Origin: Streptomyces sp. NRRL WC-3742
Lineage (GTDB): Bacteria > Actinomycetota > Actinomycetes > Streptomycetales > Streptomycetaceae
Reading direction: 5' to 3'
NCBI RefSeq assembly: GCF_000720635.1
Contig: NZ_JOCF01000063.1
Span: 1 to 62,612 of the forward strand
DNA: 62,612 nucleotides
Every line of letters starts with the position of its first letter. Positions within the stretch are counted from its first letter, which is position 1. Positions 9,370-17,541 of the stretch are shown here, one piece after another. Made by a program: the position numbers and the translations under genes. The notes under the pieces are model-generated. The model saw only the letters and a list, made by a program, of their open reading frames with translations, ran no database searches and was not told the DNA's origin.

Positions 9370-10155
9370 TCAGTGCACCTCGGTGACCACCACGTCGAGC
9401 TGCCAGGCCCTGCGCGCCGTGCCCTCGGCCGCGAGCTCGACGTGGTGGCCCAGCTCCCGCAGGGCGTCCATCAGCTCGCCGGGCGTCTTCGGCTCGGCCC
9501 CGGCGGTCAGCAGGTCCCGGACGATCCGGCCCTTGGTCGCCTTGTTGAAGTGGCTGACCACCGTGCGCCTGCCGTCCCGCTCCTGGAGCACCCGGACGGT
9601 CGCCGTACGGGAGGCCACCTCGCCGGCCGGCTTCCACGCCGCCGCGTACGCGGAGCTGCGCAGGTCCAGCACCAGCCCGTCCGCGACCTCCGGAAGCACG
9701 GACGCCATCGCGCTCCGCCAGTACGCCCCGAGCGCCCCCGGGCCGGGGAGTTTCACGCCCATCGAGCAGCGGTACGACGGAATCCGGTCCGAGACGCGCA
9801 CCGCGCCCCAGAGACCGGAGAAGACCAGCAGCGAGCGCGCCGCCCGGTCCTGGGCGGCGTCGTCGAGGGTGGCCAGGCCGAGGTTGTCGAACAGCACCCC
9901 GGTGTACACCTCGGCCGCCGGACGGGCCCCGGCCGTGAGCAGCCCGGCGTTCTTCGCGATCTCGCCCCGCAGCCCGGGCGTCAGCCCCAGCACCCCGGCG
10001 GCGGCGTCCTCGTCACCCCGGCAGAGCTCCACCAGCGCGTCCAGCACCGCCGCCCGCGCCGCCGTCAGCCCCGGCAGCGACAGGGCGCCGAGCGCGACCG
10101 GCGCACCGTCCCCGGGCGCGGCCTTGCCCTCCGACGGCGGCAACAGCACCAGCAC
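9370..10155 (-). CDS. yaaA: YaaA-family peroxide stress protein (DUF328)
   Basis: This 261-residue cytosolic protein begins with the family signature MLVLLPPSEGKAAPGDG. Later family features include VFSGLWGAVRVSDRIP (about residues 112-127) and SHFNKATKGRIVRDLL (about 200). In E. coli, YaaA lowers intracellular free iron and limits oxidative DNA damage; newer work describes it as a DNA-binding fold. It is convergent with the RNase H operon, with only 33 bp between the stops. The 149-codon membrane protein gene lies immediately upstream on the same strand. Confidence 0.85.
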   Translation of the reverse strand: MLVLLPPSEGKAAPGDGAPVALGALSLPGLTAARAAVLDALVELCRGDEDAAAGVLGLTPGLRGEIAKNAGLLTAGARPAAEVYTGVLFDNLGLATLDDAAQDRAARSLLVFSGLWGAVRVSDRIPSYRCSMGVKLPGPGALGAYWRSAMASVLPEVADGLVLDLRSSAYAAAWKPAGEVASRTATVRVLQERDGRRTVVSHFNKATKGRIVRDLLTAGAEPKTPGELMDALRELGHHVELAAEGTARRAWQLDVVVTEVH

Positions 10156-10164
10156 AGCGGCTCC

Positions 10165-10614
10165 TCAACAATTCGTGGCAGCAGAACCCCGCCACCCTAC
10201 TGCCGCCGCGCCGGCCCCCAGAGCCAGACAGAGCGGCGAGTAGTAGCGCCGGTCAAGCCGCCGGAACCGCTCCGAGCGCTCGACCACCGTCCCGAACAGC
10301 GTCAGTCCGCCGACCCCGCGCGCCAGCATCACCGCCGACACCGCCCGCACCCCGGCCCGCCGCATCCGCGCCGGCCCCACGGCGGGCACCACCCCGGCCT
10401 CCGCCGCCACCAGGTACGAGGCCGCCCCCAGCAACCCCGCCACCCCCAGGCAGGCCGCCGCCGGCGGCACCCCCTCGCCCGCTCCCACCACCGCGTCCGC
10501 GAACTCCTCCGGCGTCCGCAGCGGCCACGGCGTCACCGCCCACACCCCGTGCAGCGCCCCCACCACCGCCAGCGCTCCCGACACCGCGACCCCGCCCGCC
10601 CTGACCACGTCCAT
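10165..10614 (-). CDS. DUF3995-like small integral membrane protein
   Basis: The product has 149 residues and about four hydrophobic helices (residues 8-28, 55-75, 88-105, 125-142). It includes the GALHGVWAVTPWPL segment typical of DUF3995 proteins, a family of unknown function. I chose ATG 10614 (MDVVRAGG) because AAGGGGG lies about 10 bp upstream. A GTG at 10644 would add ten residues and is also possible. The gene lies 9 bp upstream of yaaA on the same strand and probably shares its transcript. Confidence 0.65.
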   Translation of the reverse strand: MDVVRAGGVAVSGALAVVGALHGVWAVTPWPLRTPEEFADAVVGAGEGVPPAAACLGVAGLLGAASYLVAAEAGVVPAVGPARMRRAGVRAVSAVMLARGVGGLTLFGTVVERSERFRRLDRRYYSPLCLALGAGAAAVGWRGSAATNC

Positions 10615-10737
10615 CGCCCGGAAACCCCCTTCGTCCACGGTCACCCACCCCCACCGTACGAGCCCTTACGCCCGGCAAACCCGTTGGGCCGCGCACCCCC
10701 GCGCCACTACCGTGAGCTAGCGAGGAGAGTGAACGCC

Positions 10738-11037
10738 ATGACCCTGCGCCCCCTGAACCTGGTGCCCGGCGACGACGACGCCGTGGAGGAGTCCCTGCCC
10801 GTGCGGCTGCCCGCCGGCCTGCCCGCCGAGACGCGGCAGGCGCTGGAGTTCGCCGTGCGCGCCGCCGCCGAGGCCGTGATGGCGGGCCGGGTGCGGGTGA
10901 CGGAGGCGCCGGCCGGGTCGGACACCACCGAACTCGCCTTCGACGTCCGACAGTCCGAGCTCCCCGAAGCCCTCACCGACCCCCGGCCCACCCGCGCCGA
11001 CCGCCGCGCCGCGATGGTGGTCCGCATCCGCGCGTAA
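10738..11037 (+). CDS. Small acidic protein, unknown function
   Basis: The product has 99 residues (MTLRPLNLVPGDDDAVEE), is acidic in the first half and has no Cys or membrane helix. An amphipathic segment at about 30-50 (RQALEFAVRAAAEAVMAG) is followed by strand-like sequence. The ribosome site GAGGAG lies about 10 bp upstream of ATG 10738. It is not a family I can name, but codon bias and RBS support a real gene. The RNB-type gene follows after 63 bp on the same strand. Just after the stop, the bases TCCGCGCGTAAG occur as a near-tandem copy. Confidence 0.55.
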   Translation: MTLRPLNLVPGDDDAVEESLPVRLPAGLPAETRQALEFAVRAAAEAVMAGRVRVTEAPAGSDTTELAFDVRQSELPEALTDPRPTRADRRAAMVVRIRA

Positions 11038-11100
11038 GGTCCGCGCGTAAGCGTCCGCGCCTCCGTCCGGAATCACCCGATTCGCCCTACGCTGGCGTCC

Positions 11101-12559
11101 ATGCCTCGCCGAAAACTGCGCGTCAAGGCCGCCGACTCCGCCCGGATCAACACCGAGCTCGCGGAGCTCCGCACCCGCCTGGAGATCCACACCGAGTGGC
11201 CCGAGGCGGTGCTGGCCGAGGCGGAGGAGGCGGCCGAGCGCCCCCGGACGCCCGAGCTGGACGCCACCGACCTGCCGCTGTTCACCGTCGACCCGCCCGG
11301 CTCCCGCGACCTCGACCAGGCCATGCACCTCACCCACCGCCCCGGCGGCGGCTTCCGGGTGTACTACGCGATCGCCGACGTCGCGGCCTTCGTCCACCCC
11401 GGCGGCGCCATCGACACCGAGGCCCGCCGCCGCGTCGAGACCCTCTACTTCCCGGACCACCGCATCCCCCTGCACCCCGCCCGGATCTCCGAGGACGCCG
11501 CCAGCCTGCTGCCCGGGCGAGCCCCGCCCGGCCCTGCTGTGGCAGCTCGACCTCGACGCCGAGGGCGCCCTCGTCCTCGCCGACCTGCGCCGCGCCATGG
11601 TCCGCTCCCACCGCCGCCTGGACTACGCCGCCGTACAGCGCGCCGTCGACCTCGGCGGCGCCGACGAGCAGCTCGCCCTCCTCGCCACCGTCGGGGGCCT
11701 GCGCGAGCAGCGGGAGCGCGAACGCGGCGGCGTGAGCCTGCCCGTGCCGGAGCAGGAGGTCGAGGAGACCCTGCACGGCTACGTCCTCGGCTACCGCGCC
11801 CCGAGCCCCGCGGACGGCTGGAACGCCCAGATCTCCCTGCTCACCGGCATGGCCGCCGCCGAGATGATGCTCGACGCGGGCATCGGCCTGCTGCGCACCC
11901 TGCCCGCCGCGCCCCCCGCCGCGTACGAGCGGCTGCGCCGCATCGCCGCCGCCCTGGACGTGGACTGGCCGCAGGCGCTCCCGTACCCGGAGCTGATCCG
12001 CTCCCTCGACCCGGACGCCCCGCTCGACGCCGCCTTCCTCAACGCCTGTACGGGCCTGCTGCGCGGCGCCGGCTACCAGGCGTTCGACGAGTCCCGGGGC
12101 CTGCCCGCCCCCGCCGACCCGGGCCACGCGGCGATCGCCGCGCCGTACGCGCACTGCACCGCTCCGCTGCGCCGTCTCGGCGACCGGTTCACCCAGGAGG
12201 TGTGCGCGGCGGTCGCGGCGGGGGAGGAGGTGCCGGCCTGGGCGCGCGAGGCGCTGCCGGCCGTACCGGCGCTGATGGCGAGCGGGGACCGCAGGGCCGC
12301 CGAGGTCGAACGGGCCTGCGTGGACCTGGTGGAGGCGGAGCTGCTGGCGGGCCGGGAGGGCGAGGGCTTCTCGGCGGTGGTGATCGACGTGGACGGGAAG
12401 CGGCCCGGCACCGGCACCGTCCAGCTGCGCGAGCCCGCCGTCCGGGCCCGCTGCGACGGTGCGCCGGCGGGCGCGGCGCTGCCGCTCGGCCGGGTCATCG
12501 ACGTCCGGCTGACGACGGCCGACCCGGCCACCCGGACGGTCCGCTTCGCCGCCGTCTGA
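11101..12559 (+). pseudogene. RNB-domain exoribonuclease (RNase II/R-like), frameshifted
   Basis: Two frames together encode one RNase II/R-type protein of about 485 residues. The first runs from ATG 11101 with the RNB signature DPPGSRDLDQAMHL (catalytic Asp cluster) and YYAIADVAAFV. It loses homology after SLLPG near 11515. From there the +1 frame continues correctly (PALLWQLDLDAEG, then HRRLDYAAVQ) to the stop at 12559. One extra G in the GGG at 11515-11517 explains the break. A late motif, YAHCTAPLRRLGDRF, is the conserved RNB C-terminal signature. Family members degrade RNA 3' to 5'. Either the gene is freshly inactivated or this is an assembly error; everything else looks intact. Confidence 0.8.
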
Positions 12560-12586
12560 ACCGGACGGGAGTGGGAGGATCTGCCT

Positions 12587-14062
12587 GTGCCCGACGCTCC
12601 CGCCACCCCACGCCGCCGCTTCCTCGTCCTCGCGATCTGCTGTCTGAGCCTGTTCATCGTCGGCCTGGACAACACCGTCGTGAACATCGCCCTGCCCTCG
12701 ATCCAGAAGGACCTGGACGCCCCCGCCTCCGGGCTCCAGTGGATCATCGACGCCTACACCCTGGTCCTGGCCTCGCTGCTGATGCTGTTCGGTTCGGTGG
12801 CCGACCGCTTCGGCCGCCGCCGGGTGTTCCTGATCGGCCTGTCCTGCTTCGCGCTCGGCTCCCTGCTGTGCAGCCTCGCCCCGAGCCTGGAGTGGCTGGT
12901 GGCCTTCCGCGCGGTGCAGGCGGTCGGCGGCTCGATGCTCAACCCGGTGGCGATGTCGATCATCACCAACACCTTCACCGACCCGAGGGAACGGGCCCGG
13001 GCGATCGGCGTCTGGGGCGGGGTGGTCGGCATCTCGATGGCGCTCGGTCCGCTGGTCGGCGGCTTCCTGGTGGACGGCGCCGGCTGGCCGTCCATCTTCC
13101 TGATCAACGTTCCGGTCGCCCTGCTGGCCATGGCGCTGACCCTCCGTTACGTCCCCGAGTCCCGCTCGCCCCGCCCGCGCCGGCTGGACCCGGTGGGCCA
13201 GCTGCTGATGGTCGTCCTGCTCGGCTGCGGCACCGCCGCCATCATCGAGGGCCCCGGCAACGGCTGGACCTCCCCGCTGATCCTCGTCCTCGCCTCGGCC
13301 GCCGTTGCCGCGCTGATCGCCTTCCCGCTGTGGGAACGCAGGGTCGCCGAACCGCTGGTCGACCCCCGCTTCTTCGCCAGCGCGCCGTTCACCGGCGCCA
13401 CCGTCACCGCGGTCTGCGCCTTCTCGGCGCTCGGCGGCTTCCTCTTCCTCAACACCCTCTACCTCCAGGACGTCCGCCACTACGGCCCGGTCGAGGCGGG
13501 CCTGTGGACGCTGCCGATGGCCGGGATGATGCTGGTCTGCGCGCCGCTGTCCGGACGGATCGTCGGCGGCTGGGGCCCGCGCCTGCCGCTGGTCGCCGCG
13601 GGCCTGGGCCTCGCCGCCAGCGGCCTGCTGCTCACCCGCCTCACCGCCGACTCCCCGGCGGCGCTGCTGCTGGCCGCGTACGCGCTGTTCGGCTTCGGCT
13701 TCGGCATGGTGAACGCGCCGATCACCAACGCCGCCGTCTCCGGCATGCCCCGCGCCCAGGCCGGCGTGGCCGCCGCGGTCGCCTCCACCAGCCGCCAGGT
13801 CGGCCAGTCGCTGGGCGTCGCGGTGATCGGCACGGTCGTCACCTCCGCCGTGGTCGGCCCGATGGCGACGGGCTTCGCGCCGGCCAGCCACGCCGGCTGG
13901 TGGATCCTGGTCGGCCTCGGCGCCGCCGTCCTCGCCCTCGGCCTGCTCACCACCACCCCCTGGGCCACCGCCACCGCCGCCCGGGTCGCCGCCCGCCTCG
14001 GCGGCGAGCCTCCCGTCGCCCGCCCCGACGTACGGCAGGCCCCGCCCGAGCGGCTACGATGA
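12587..14062 (+). CDS. MFS exporter, DHA2 (EmrB/QacA) family
   Basis: The product has 491 residues with 14 predicted membrane helices. Family motifs are LDNTVVNIALPSIQ (motif D1, about residue 28), the loop DRFGRRRVF (motif A, about 75-85) and GPLVGGFLVD (motif C, about 155). Such proton antiporters export drugs, dyes or secondary metabolites. No regulator gene is adjacent, so the substrate is open. The likely start is GTG 12587, 27 bp after the RNB gene, so both may share a transcript. The last codons overlap the probable -10 box of rnpB. Confidence 0.83.
   Translation: MPDAPATPRRRFLVLAICCLSLFIVGLDNTVVNIALPSIQKDLDAPASGLQWIIDAYTLVLASLLMLFGSVADRFGRRRVFLIGLSCFALGSLLCSLAPSLEWLVAFRAVQAVGGSMLNPVAMSIITNTFTDPRERARAIGVWGGVVGISMALGPLVGGFLVDGAGWPSIFLINVPVALLAMALTLRYVPESRSPRPRRLDPVGQLLMVVLLGCGTAAIIEGPGNGWTSPLILVLASAAVAALIAFPLWERRVAEPLVDPRFFASAPFTGATVTAVCAFSALGGFLFLNTLYLQDVRHYGPVEAGLWTLPMAGMMLVCAPLSGRIVGGWGPRLPLVAAGLGLAASGLLLTRLTADSPAALLLAAYALFGFGFGMVNAPITNAAVSGMPRAQAGVAAAVASTSRQVGQSLGVAVIGTVVTSAVVGPMATGFAPASHAGWWILVGLGAAVLALGLLTTTPWATATAARVAARLGGEPPVARPDVRQAPPERLR
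14055..14060 (+). promoter_or_regulatory. Probable rnpB -10 box inside the MFS 3' end
   Basis: TACGAT sits 10 bp before the first paired base of rnpB and overlaps the stop codon region of the exporter gene. The spacing fits a start at about 14067-14071. The -35 region is weak. This is the only place an rnpB promoter can lie, unless rnpB is processed from the exporter transcript. Confidence 0.4.
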
Positions 14063-14070
14063 CCACTACG

Positions 14071-14474
14071 GCGGAAGAGCCGGCCGGGCGGTCGCGACGG
14101 GTCCCAGACCCGCCGAGGAACGTCCGGGCTCCACAGAGCAGGGTGGTGGGTAACGCCCACCCGGGGTGACCCGCGGGACAGTGCCACAGAAAACAGACCG
14201 CCCACCGCTCAGGCGCGTGGGTAAGGGTGAAACGGTGGTGTAAGAGACCACCAGCGACCGGGGTGACCCGGCCGGCTAGGTAAACCCCACCTGGAGCAAG
14301 GTCAAGATCGGTGCCCTCGGGCGCCGTGCGCGGATGTTCGAGGGCTGCTCGCCCGAATTCGCGGGTAGACCGCACGAGGCTGTCGGCAACGGCAGCCCTA
14401 GATGGATGGCCGTCTCCCCGGGCCGCGCAAGCGACCCGGGTGACAGAACCCGGCGTACAGGCCGACTCTTCCGC
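14071..14474 (+). ncRNA. rnpB: RNase P RNA, bacterial class A
   Basis: This is the catalytic RNA that trims tRNA 5' leaders. It is recognised by GAGGAACGTCCGGGCTCCAC near 14114, the CACAGAAAACAGACCGCC block near 14172, AGGGTGAAACGGTGGTGTAAG near 14225, GGCTAGGTAAACCCC near 14273 and ACAGAACCCGGCGTACAGGC near 14442. Ends are set by helix P1: 14071-14079 pairs with 14466-14474. The length of about 404 nt is normal for actinobacteria. It starts 9 bp after the MFS gene and is followed by a strong terminator. Confidence 0.95.
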
Positions 14475-14498
14475 CCCCTGGACGCTTCTGAACGATCG

Positions 14499-14545
14499 AA
14501 GGCCCTCCGGCCCGCGCACCTCGCGCGGGCCGGAGGGCCTTTTTT
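14499..14545 (+). terminator. rnpB intrinsic terminator with U-tract
   Basis: A perfect 19-bp GC-rich stem (14499-14517 with 14523-14541) encloses a 5-base loop and ends in six Ts. It is unusually canonical for this genome and probably also blocks transcripts arriving from the convergent 85-codon gene. Confidence 0.95.
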
Positions 14546-14552
14546 CACGCCC

Positions 14553-14810
14553 TTACGCCGGGTGGGCGCCGATGGCGTCGCGGATCTGGGTGCCGAGGCC
14601 GCCGTTGACGCGGGCGCAGTTGGCGCAGCAGAAGAACATGCCGGCGACTTCGACGCCGTGGCCGACGATGCGGACGTTGCAGTGTTCGCAGCGGGGGGCG
14701 AGCTTCTCCATGGCGCATTCGAAGCTGTCGAAGGTGTAGGTGTCGCCGGTGATCGTCTTGATCTCGAAGGCGAGCCAGTAGTCGTTCCCGCAGGTGACGC
14801 AGGTGGCCAT
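14553..14810 (-). CDS. Small Cys-rich zinc-binding protein (prokaryotic metallothionein-like)
   Basis: The product has 85 residues with four Cys pairs or clusters: CVTC at 4-7, a single Cys at about 32, CEHC at about 41-44 and CCANC at about 61-65. The segment GHGVEVAGMFFCCANC resembles proteins annotated as prokaryotic metallothionein-like or YHS/TRASH-type metal binders. It is probably a zinc structural or sensing protein; function is otherwise unknown. The ATG at 14810 is the first start. It is convergent with rnpB and abuts its terminator. Similar small proteins are widespread in streptomycetes. Confidence 0.7.
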   Translation of the reverse strand: MATCVTCGNDYWLAFEIKTITGDTYTFDSFECAMEKLAPRCEHCNVRIVGHGVEVAGMFFCCANCARVNGGLGTQIRDAIGAHPA

Positions 14811-14880
14811 CGGGGGTGCTTCCCTTCCAGTGGGTGCAGCGGCTGGTCCCAGTGTCGGAGGGGGAGCGGCGGGCGGCCAC

Positions 14881-15279
14881 TCAGACGGAGCGGGTGGAGA
14901 GGTCCTCCAGGGCGCGGACGGCGCGGTCGGCGTCGTCGGCGTTGACGAAGAGGTGGTCGTGGTGGAAGCCGGCCACCACGTTGCAGCTGATGCCGTCCTC
15001 GGCGAGCCGGGTGGCGACGGCGGCGGTGAGGCCGACGGCCTCCAGGGCGGAGTGGATCTGCAGGGTGATCCAGGCGGCGACGTACTCGTAGCGCAGGCCC
15101 AGCGCGTCCGCCTCCTCCTGGGCGACCACGACGGTGACCCCTTCGGGCTCGGCGACGGTCACCACCGGGCGCATTCCGGCGGGCACCTTCGCGGGGAGCG
15201 TGCAGTAGACGTACCGCCCGGGGTTCAGCAACGGGCGCATGCCGCGCAGGAGTAGCGCGAGATCTCTTTCACCGGCCAT
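14881..15279 (-). CDS. ACT-domain protein
   Basis: The product has 132 residues. The second half holds an ACT-like fold, AWITLQIHSALEAVGLTAAVATRLAE..., with the typical GLTAAVA and CNVVAGFHHDHLFV strands, preceded by another beta-rich repeat (RYVYCTLP...TVAEPEGVTVVV). This matches stand-alone double-ACT (CASTOR-like) proteins, thought to bind amino acids. I prefer ATG 15279 (MAGERDLALLL); a GTG nine bases upstream is possible. The gene faces away from the PadR regulator, sharing a roughly 170-bp divergent region. Confidence 0.7.
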   Translation of the reverse strand: MAGERDLALLLRGMRPLLNPGRYVYCTLPAKVPAGMRPVVTVAEPEGVTVVVAQEEADALGLRYEYVAAWITLQIHSALEAVGLTAAVATRLAEDGISCNVVAGFHHDHLFVNADDADRAVRALEDLSTRSV

Positions 15280-15319
15280 GCCCGTCACCGTAGCCGCTGC
15301 GCGGCGGCGGCGCGCGGAT

Positions 15320-15369
15320 CGACGACATATCGGTAGCGTTGACGGCGAGCGCTCACCGATATATCGTCG
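15320..15369 (+). promoter_or_regulatory. PadR promoter with long inverted-repeat operator
   Basis: Arms at 15320-15334 and 15355-15369 match at 14 of 15 positions (CGACGACATATCGGT against ACCGATATATCGTCG). Between and inside them lies a good promoter: TTGACG (15339-15344), 17 bp, TATCGT (15362-15367). The right arm covers the -10 box, so a bound dimer would block the PadR-type gene downstream. AT-rich ATATATCG cores are typical of actinobacterial PadR operators. Confidence 0.65.
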
Positions 15370-15452
15370 AGCTATCGAGACAGTGACTCGACTGTTTCGG
15401 GAAGAGCTGTACGAGCTGAACGAGCCGTACGAGAAAACGGGAGGTGGGCGCA

Positions 15453-16109
15453 GTGCGCTCAGGAATGCGATTTCGTGGAGAGGGCCCGCGCGGCGGAAGG
15501 CGCCGCGGTCCGGGGCCCGAGTTCCGGGGGATGACGGGGATGCCCGGGGAGGGGTTCGACGGACGCGAGGCGTTCGGCGGCTTCGGCCCGCCCCGCGGCG
15601 GCCCGTACGGGCACGGGTTCGGCGGGCACGGCGGCCGGCGCGGGGGACCGCACGGGCGACGGGGCGGCCGGGCGCGGCGCGGGGACGTGCGCGCCTCGCT
15701 GCTGGCGCTGCTCAAGGAGCGGCCGATGCACGGCTACGAGATGATCGCCGAGATCGCCGAGCGGACCGGCGGGGCCTGGCGGCCCAGCCCCGGCTCGATC
15801 TACCCGAACCTCCAACTGCTGGAGGAGGAGGGCCTGATCACCTCGGAGACGGTCGGCGGCAAGCGGCTGGTCTCGCTCACCGAGGCGGGCCGGGCCGAGG
15901 CCGACGCCGGTCAGGCGGAGCCGTGGGCCGAGGCGGGCCGGGAGGTCGACTGGGCGGCCGTCCAGGAGGTCGGCCAGGCGCTGGCCGCCGTGGACCAGGC
16001 GATCCGGCAGGTCATGACCACCGGCACCGAGGCGCAGCGCACCAAGGGGCTCGCGGTGCTGACCGAGGCCCGCAAGAAGCTGTACCTGATCCTCGCCGAG
16101 GACGACTGA
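15453..16109 (+). CDS. PadR-family transcriptional regulator with Gly/Arg-rich N-terminus
   Basis: The product has 218 residues. Residues 1-80 are disordered and rich in Gly, Arg and Pro. The winged-helix PadR domain follows (about 82-155): DVRASLLALLKERPMHGYEM, then the GSIYPNLQLLEEEGLI recognition region and GGKRLVSLTEAG wing. A C-terminal helical dimerisation part ends at 218. GTG 15453 is chosen because GGAGG lies 8 bp upstream. Family members repress single target genes, frequently their own plus an efflux system. The inverted repeat over its promoter indicates autoregulation. The basic tail may add nonspecific DNA contacts (inference). Confidence 0.85.
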   Translation: MRSGMRFRGEGPRGGRRRGPGPEFRGMTGMPGEGFDGREAFGGFGPPRGGPYGHGFGGHGGRRGGPHGRRGGRARRGDVRASLLALLKERPMHGYEMIAEIAERTGGAWRPSPGSIYPNLQLLEEEGLITSETVGGKRLVSLTEAGRAEADAGQAEPWAEAGREVDWAAVQEVGQALAAVDQAIRQVMTTGTEAQRTKGLAVLTEARKKLYLILAEDD

Positions 16110-16130
16110 CCCCGGAACGGGTCCGACGGG

Positions 16131-16190
16131 GTGTCAGCGGGGATCGGCGGGTGTCAGCGGGTGTCAGCGGGGATCGGCGGTGTCAGCCGG
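16131..16190. repeat. Short tandem repeat between convergent genes
   Basis: The decamer GTGTCAGCGG occurs at 16131, 16151 and 16161. The 20-mer formed with GGATCGGCGG is present twice (16131-16150 and 16161-16180), and a further degenerate copy runs into the stop of the next gene. This looks like replication slippage in noncoding DNA. Confidence 0.75.
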
Positions 16191-16392
16191 AGGCGGCCTC
16201 GTCGTACTCGTAGCGCCAGAACCAGCTGAGGCCCCGCACCTGCTTGCTGCGGACGTACACCAGCGTGCGCTCGGGGGAGTCGCCGTGCGCGGGGACGGGG
16301 ACCTTGTACTTCTTGGGCACACCGAGCATCGGGCCCAGGGGGATGGGGAGGACCTTCCCGTCCAGGGGGCCGCCCACGAATTCGGTGTCCAC
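16183..16392 (-). CDS. Small conserved-looking protein, unknown function
   Basis: The product has 69 residues, DTEFVGGPLDGKVLPIPLG at the N-terminus and a Trp/Tyr-rich end (GLSWFWRYEYDEAASG). No Cys, no membrane helix. GTG 16392 is chosen because GGAGG is 10 bp upstream; a GTG at 16401 is too close to it (2 bp). The FVGGPLDG start resembles small actinobacterial proteins of unknown role. Its stop lies inside the tandem repeat shared with the convergent PadR gene. Confidence 0.6.
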   Translation of the reverse strand: MDTEFVGGPLDGKVLPIPLGPMLGVPKKYKVPVPAHGDSPERTLVYVRSKQVRGLSWFWRYEYDEAASG

Positions 16393-16830
16393 ACTCTTCA
16401 CCCCTCCAGGGTCTCATCCCGCGCGAAACGCGAAGGCCCCGTGGGGCTCGGGGGGAGCCGGCGCGGAGCTCGGGGGGAGGGAGTGTGACCGGAGAGGCAC
16501 CGCCCCCGGTCATCCGGAGGCGCCGCGCACCCTTATCCTTCCTGTTACGCCCTCGGGGTTCACCCCGGGTCAGCGGGCCCGTACGGGCCGGGCGGGGCGC
16601 GCGTCGGCGCGCCCTCCGGCCGTCACCGGCGCGGACAGCGTGCTGCCGCGACAGGCGTACCGAGACCCGGGCGTCGGCCGTCCGGTGACCCCGGTCAGCG
16701 GCCGGCGGGGCGCGGACAGCAGGGCCGAGCACCGCTTCGGGAAGCACCGGCGGGTGCCGTGCGTTGCGTTCCAGTGGTACGTCGAACGCCGTCTCGCACG
16801 GGGGCACGGCAGTTGCGCGGAAGGGGCCCG
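16393..16830. other. 438-bp intergenic region without recognisable gene
   Basis: Open frames cross this stretch on both strands but read as Arg/Pro/Gly noise with no domain or good start. I see no tRNA or strong terminator. It should hold the divergent promoters of the 69-residue protein and the prim-pol gene. Confidence 0.5.
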
Positions 16831-17523
16831 ATGGAAGCCGGCAACAGGTGGACGACCTGGTGGCAGAAGCGTGATCGTCAGCGGACCGGGGACGCGGACG
16901 GGCCGGCCGCCCGGCTGGACCAGCTGCTCGGCGCGGTGCGCGCGGGCTTCCCCGTCGCCCCCGCCGCCCACCCGGCCGGATACCGCTGTTCCTGCGACCG
17001 GGTGGCCTGTCCGGCCCCGGCGCGGCACCCGGTCTCCTTCGCCTGGCAGACGCAGGCCACCACCGATCCCGAACAGGTCTCCCGCTGGCTCGCCCGCGAC
17101 CCGCAGGCCAACTTCGTCACCGCCACCGGCCGGGTCCACGACGTGCTGGACGTCCCGGCGGAGGCCGGACGGCTGGCGCTGGAACGGCTGACGGCGCTGG
17201 GCGTCGAGGGCCCGGTCGCCGCGGTCGGCGAGGACCGCTACCTGTTCTTCACCACCACCCGCACCCCGCAGGACGAGGACGAGTGGTGGGACAGCGCGCT
17301 GGACTCCACCCCCGACACCGACTCCGAGCACCCCGGCATGCGCTGGCACTGCCGCGGCTCGTACACCCTGCTGCCCCCGGCCGCCCTCCCGGACGGCTCC
17401 CAGGTGCGCTGGCTGCGCGGGCCCGACCTGCCCCTGCCGGACCCGCTGCGCGTCCTCGACGTGCTGACCGACGCCTGCACCGAGACGGGCGCCGTCGCCG
17501 AGGAGCAGTGGATCATCGGCTAG
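16831..17523 (+). CDS. Bifunctional primase/polymerase (prim-pol) N-domain-like protein
   Basis: The product has 230 residues. After a basic start (MEAGNRWTTWWQKR) it has the layout of prim-pol N-terminal-domain proteins common in streptomycetes: RAGFPVAPAA, a Cys-rich CSCDRVACPAPARHPVSFAWQ block and RWLARDPQANFVTATGRVHDVLDVP. In canonical prim-pols the last motif carries catalytic acids (DxD or DVD); here it reads DVLDVP, so activity is uncertain. Length is short for a full replicase, so a regulatory or repair role is possible. ATG 16831 has GGAAGGGG upstream. It is convergent with map, stop to stop in 18 bp. Confidence 0.7.
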   Translation: MEAGNRWTTWWQKRDRQRTGDADGPAARLDQLLGAVRAGFPVAPAAHPAGYRCSCDRVACPAPARHPVSFAWQTQATTDPEQVSRWLARDPQANFVTATGRVHDVLDVPAEAGRLALERLTALGVEGPVAAVGEDRYLFFTTTRTPQDEDEWWDSALDSTPDTDSEHPGMRWHCRGSYTLLPPAALPDGSQVRWLRGPDLPLPDPLRVLDVLTDACTETGAVAEEQWIIG

Positions 17524-17541
17524 GGCGCCCACCGGGTGGGG

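Noticed and set aside
11330..13891. 853-codon minus-strand frame opposite the RNB and MFS genes
   Set aside because: Spans two real genes on the other strand and shows no domain.
15376..15452. Leader peptide before the PadR gene (VTRLFREELYEL...)
   Set aside because: The frame continues without a stop far into the PadR gene and has no ribosome site, so it is noncoding leader.
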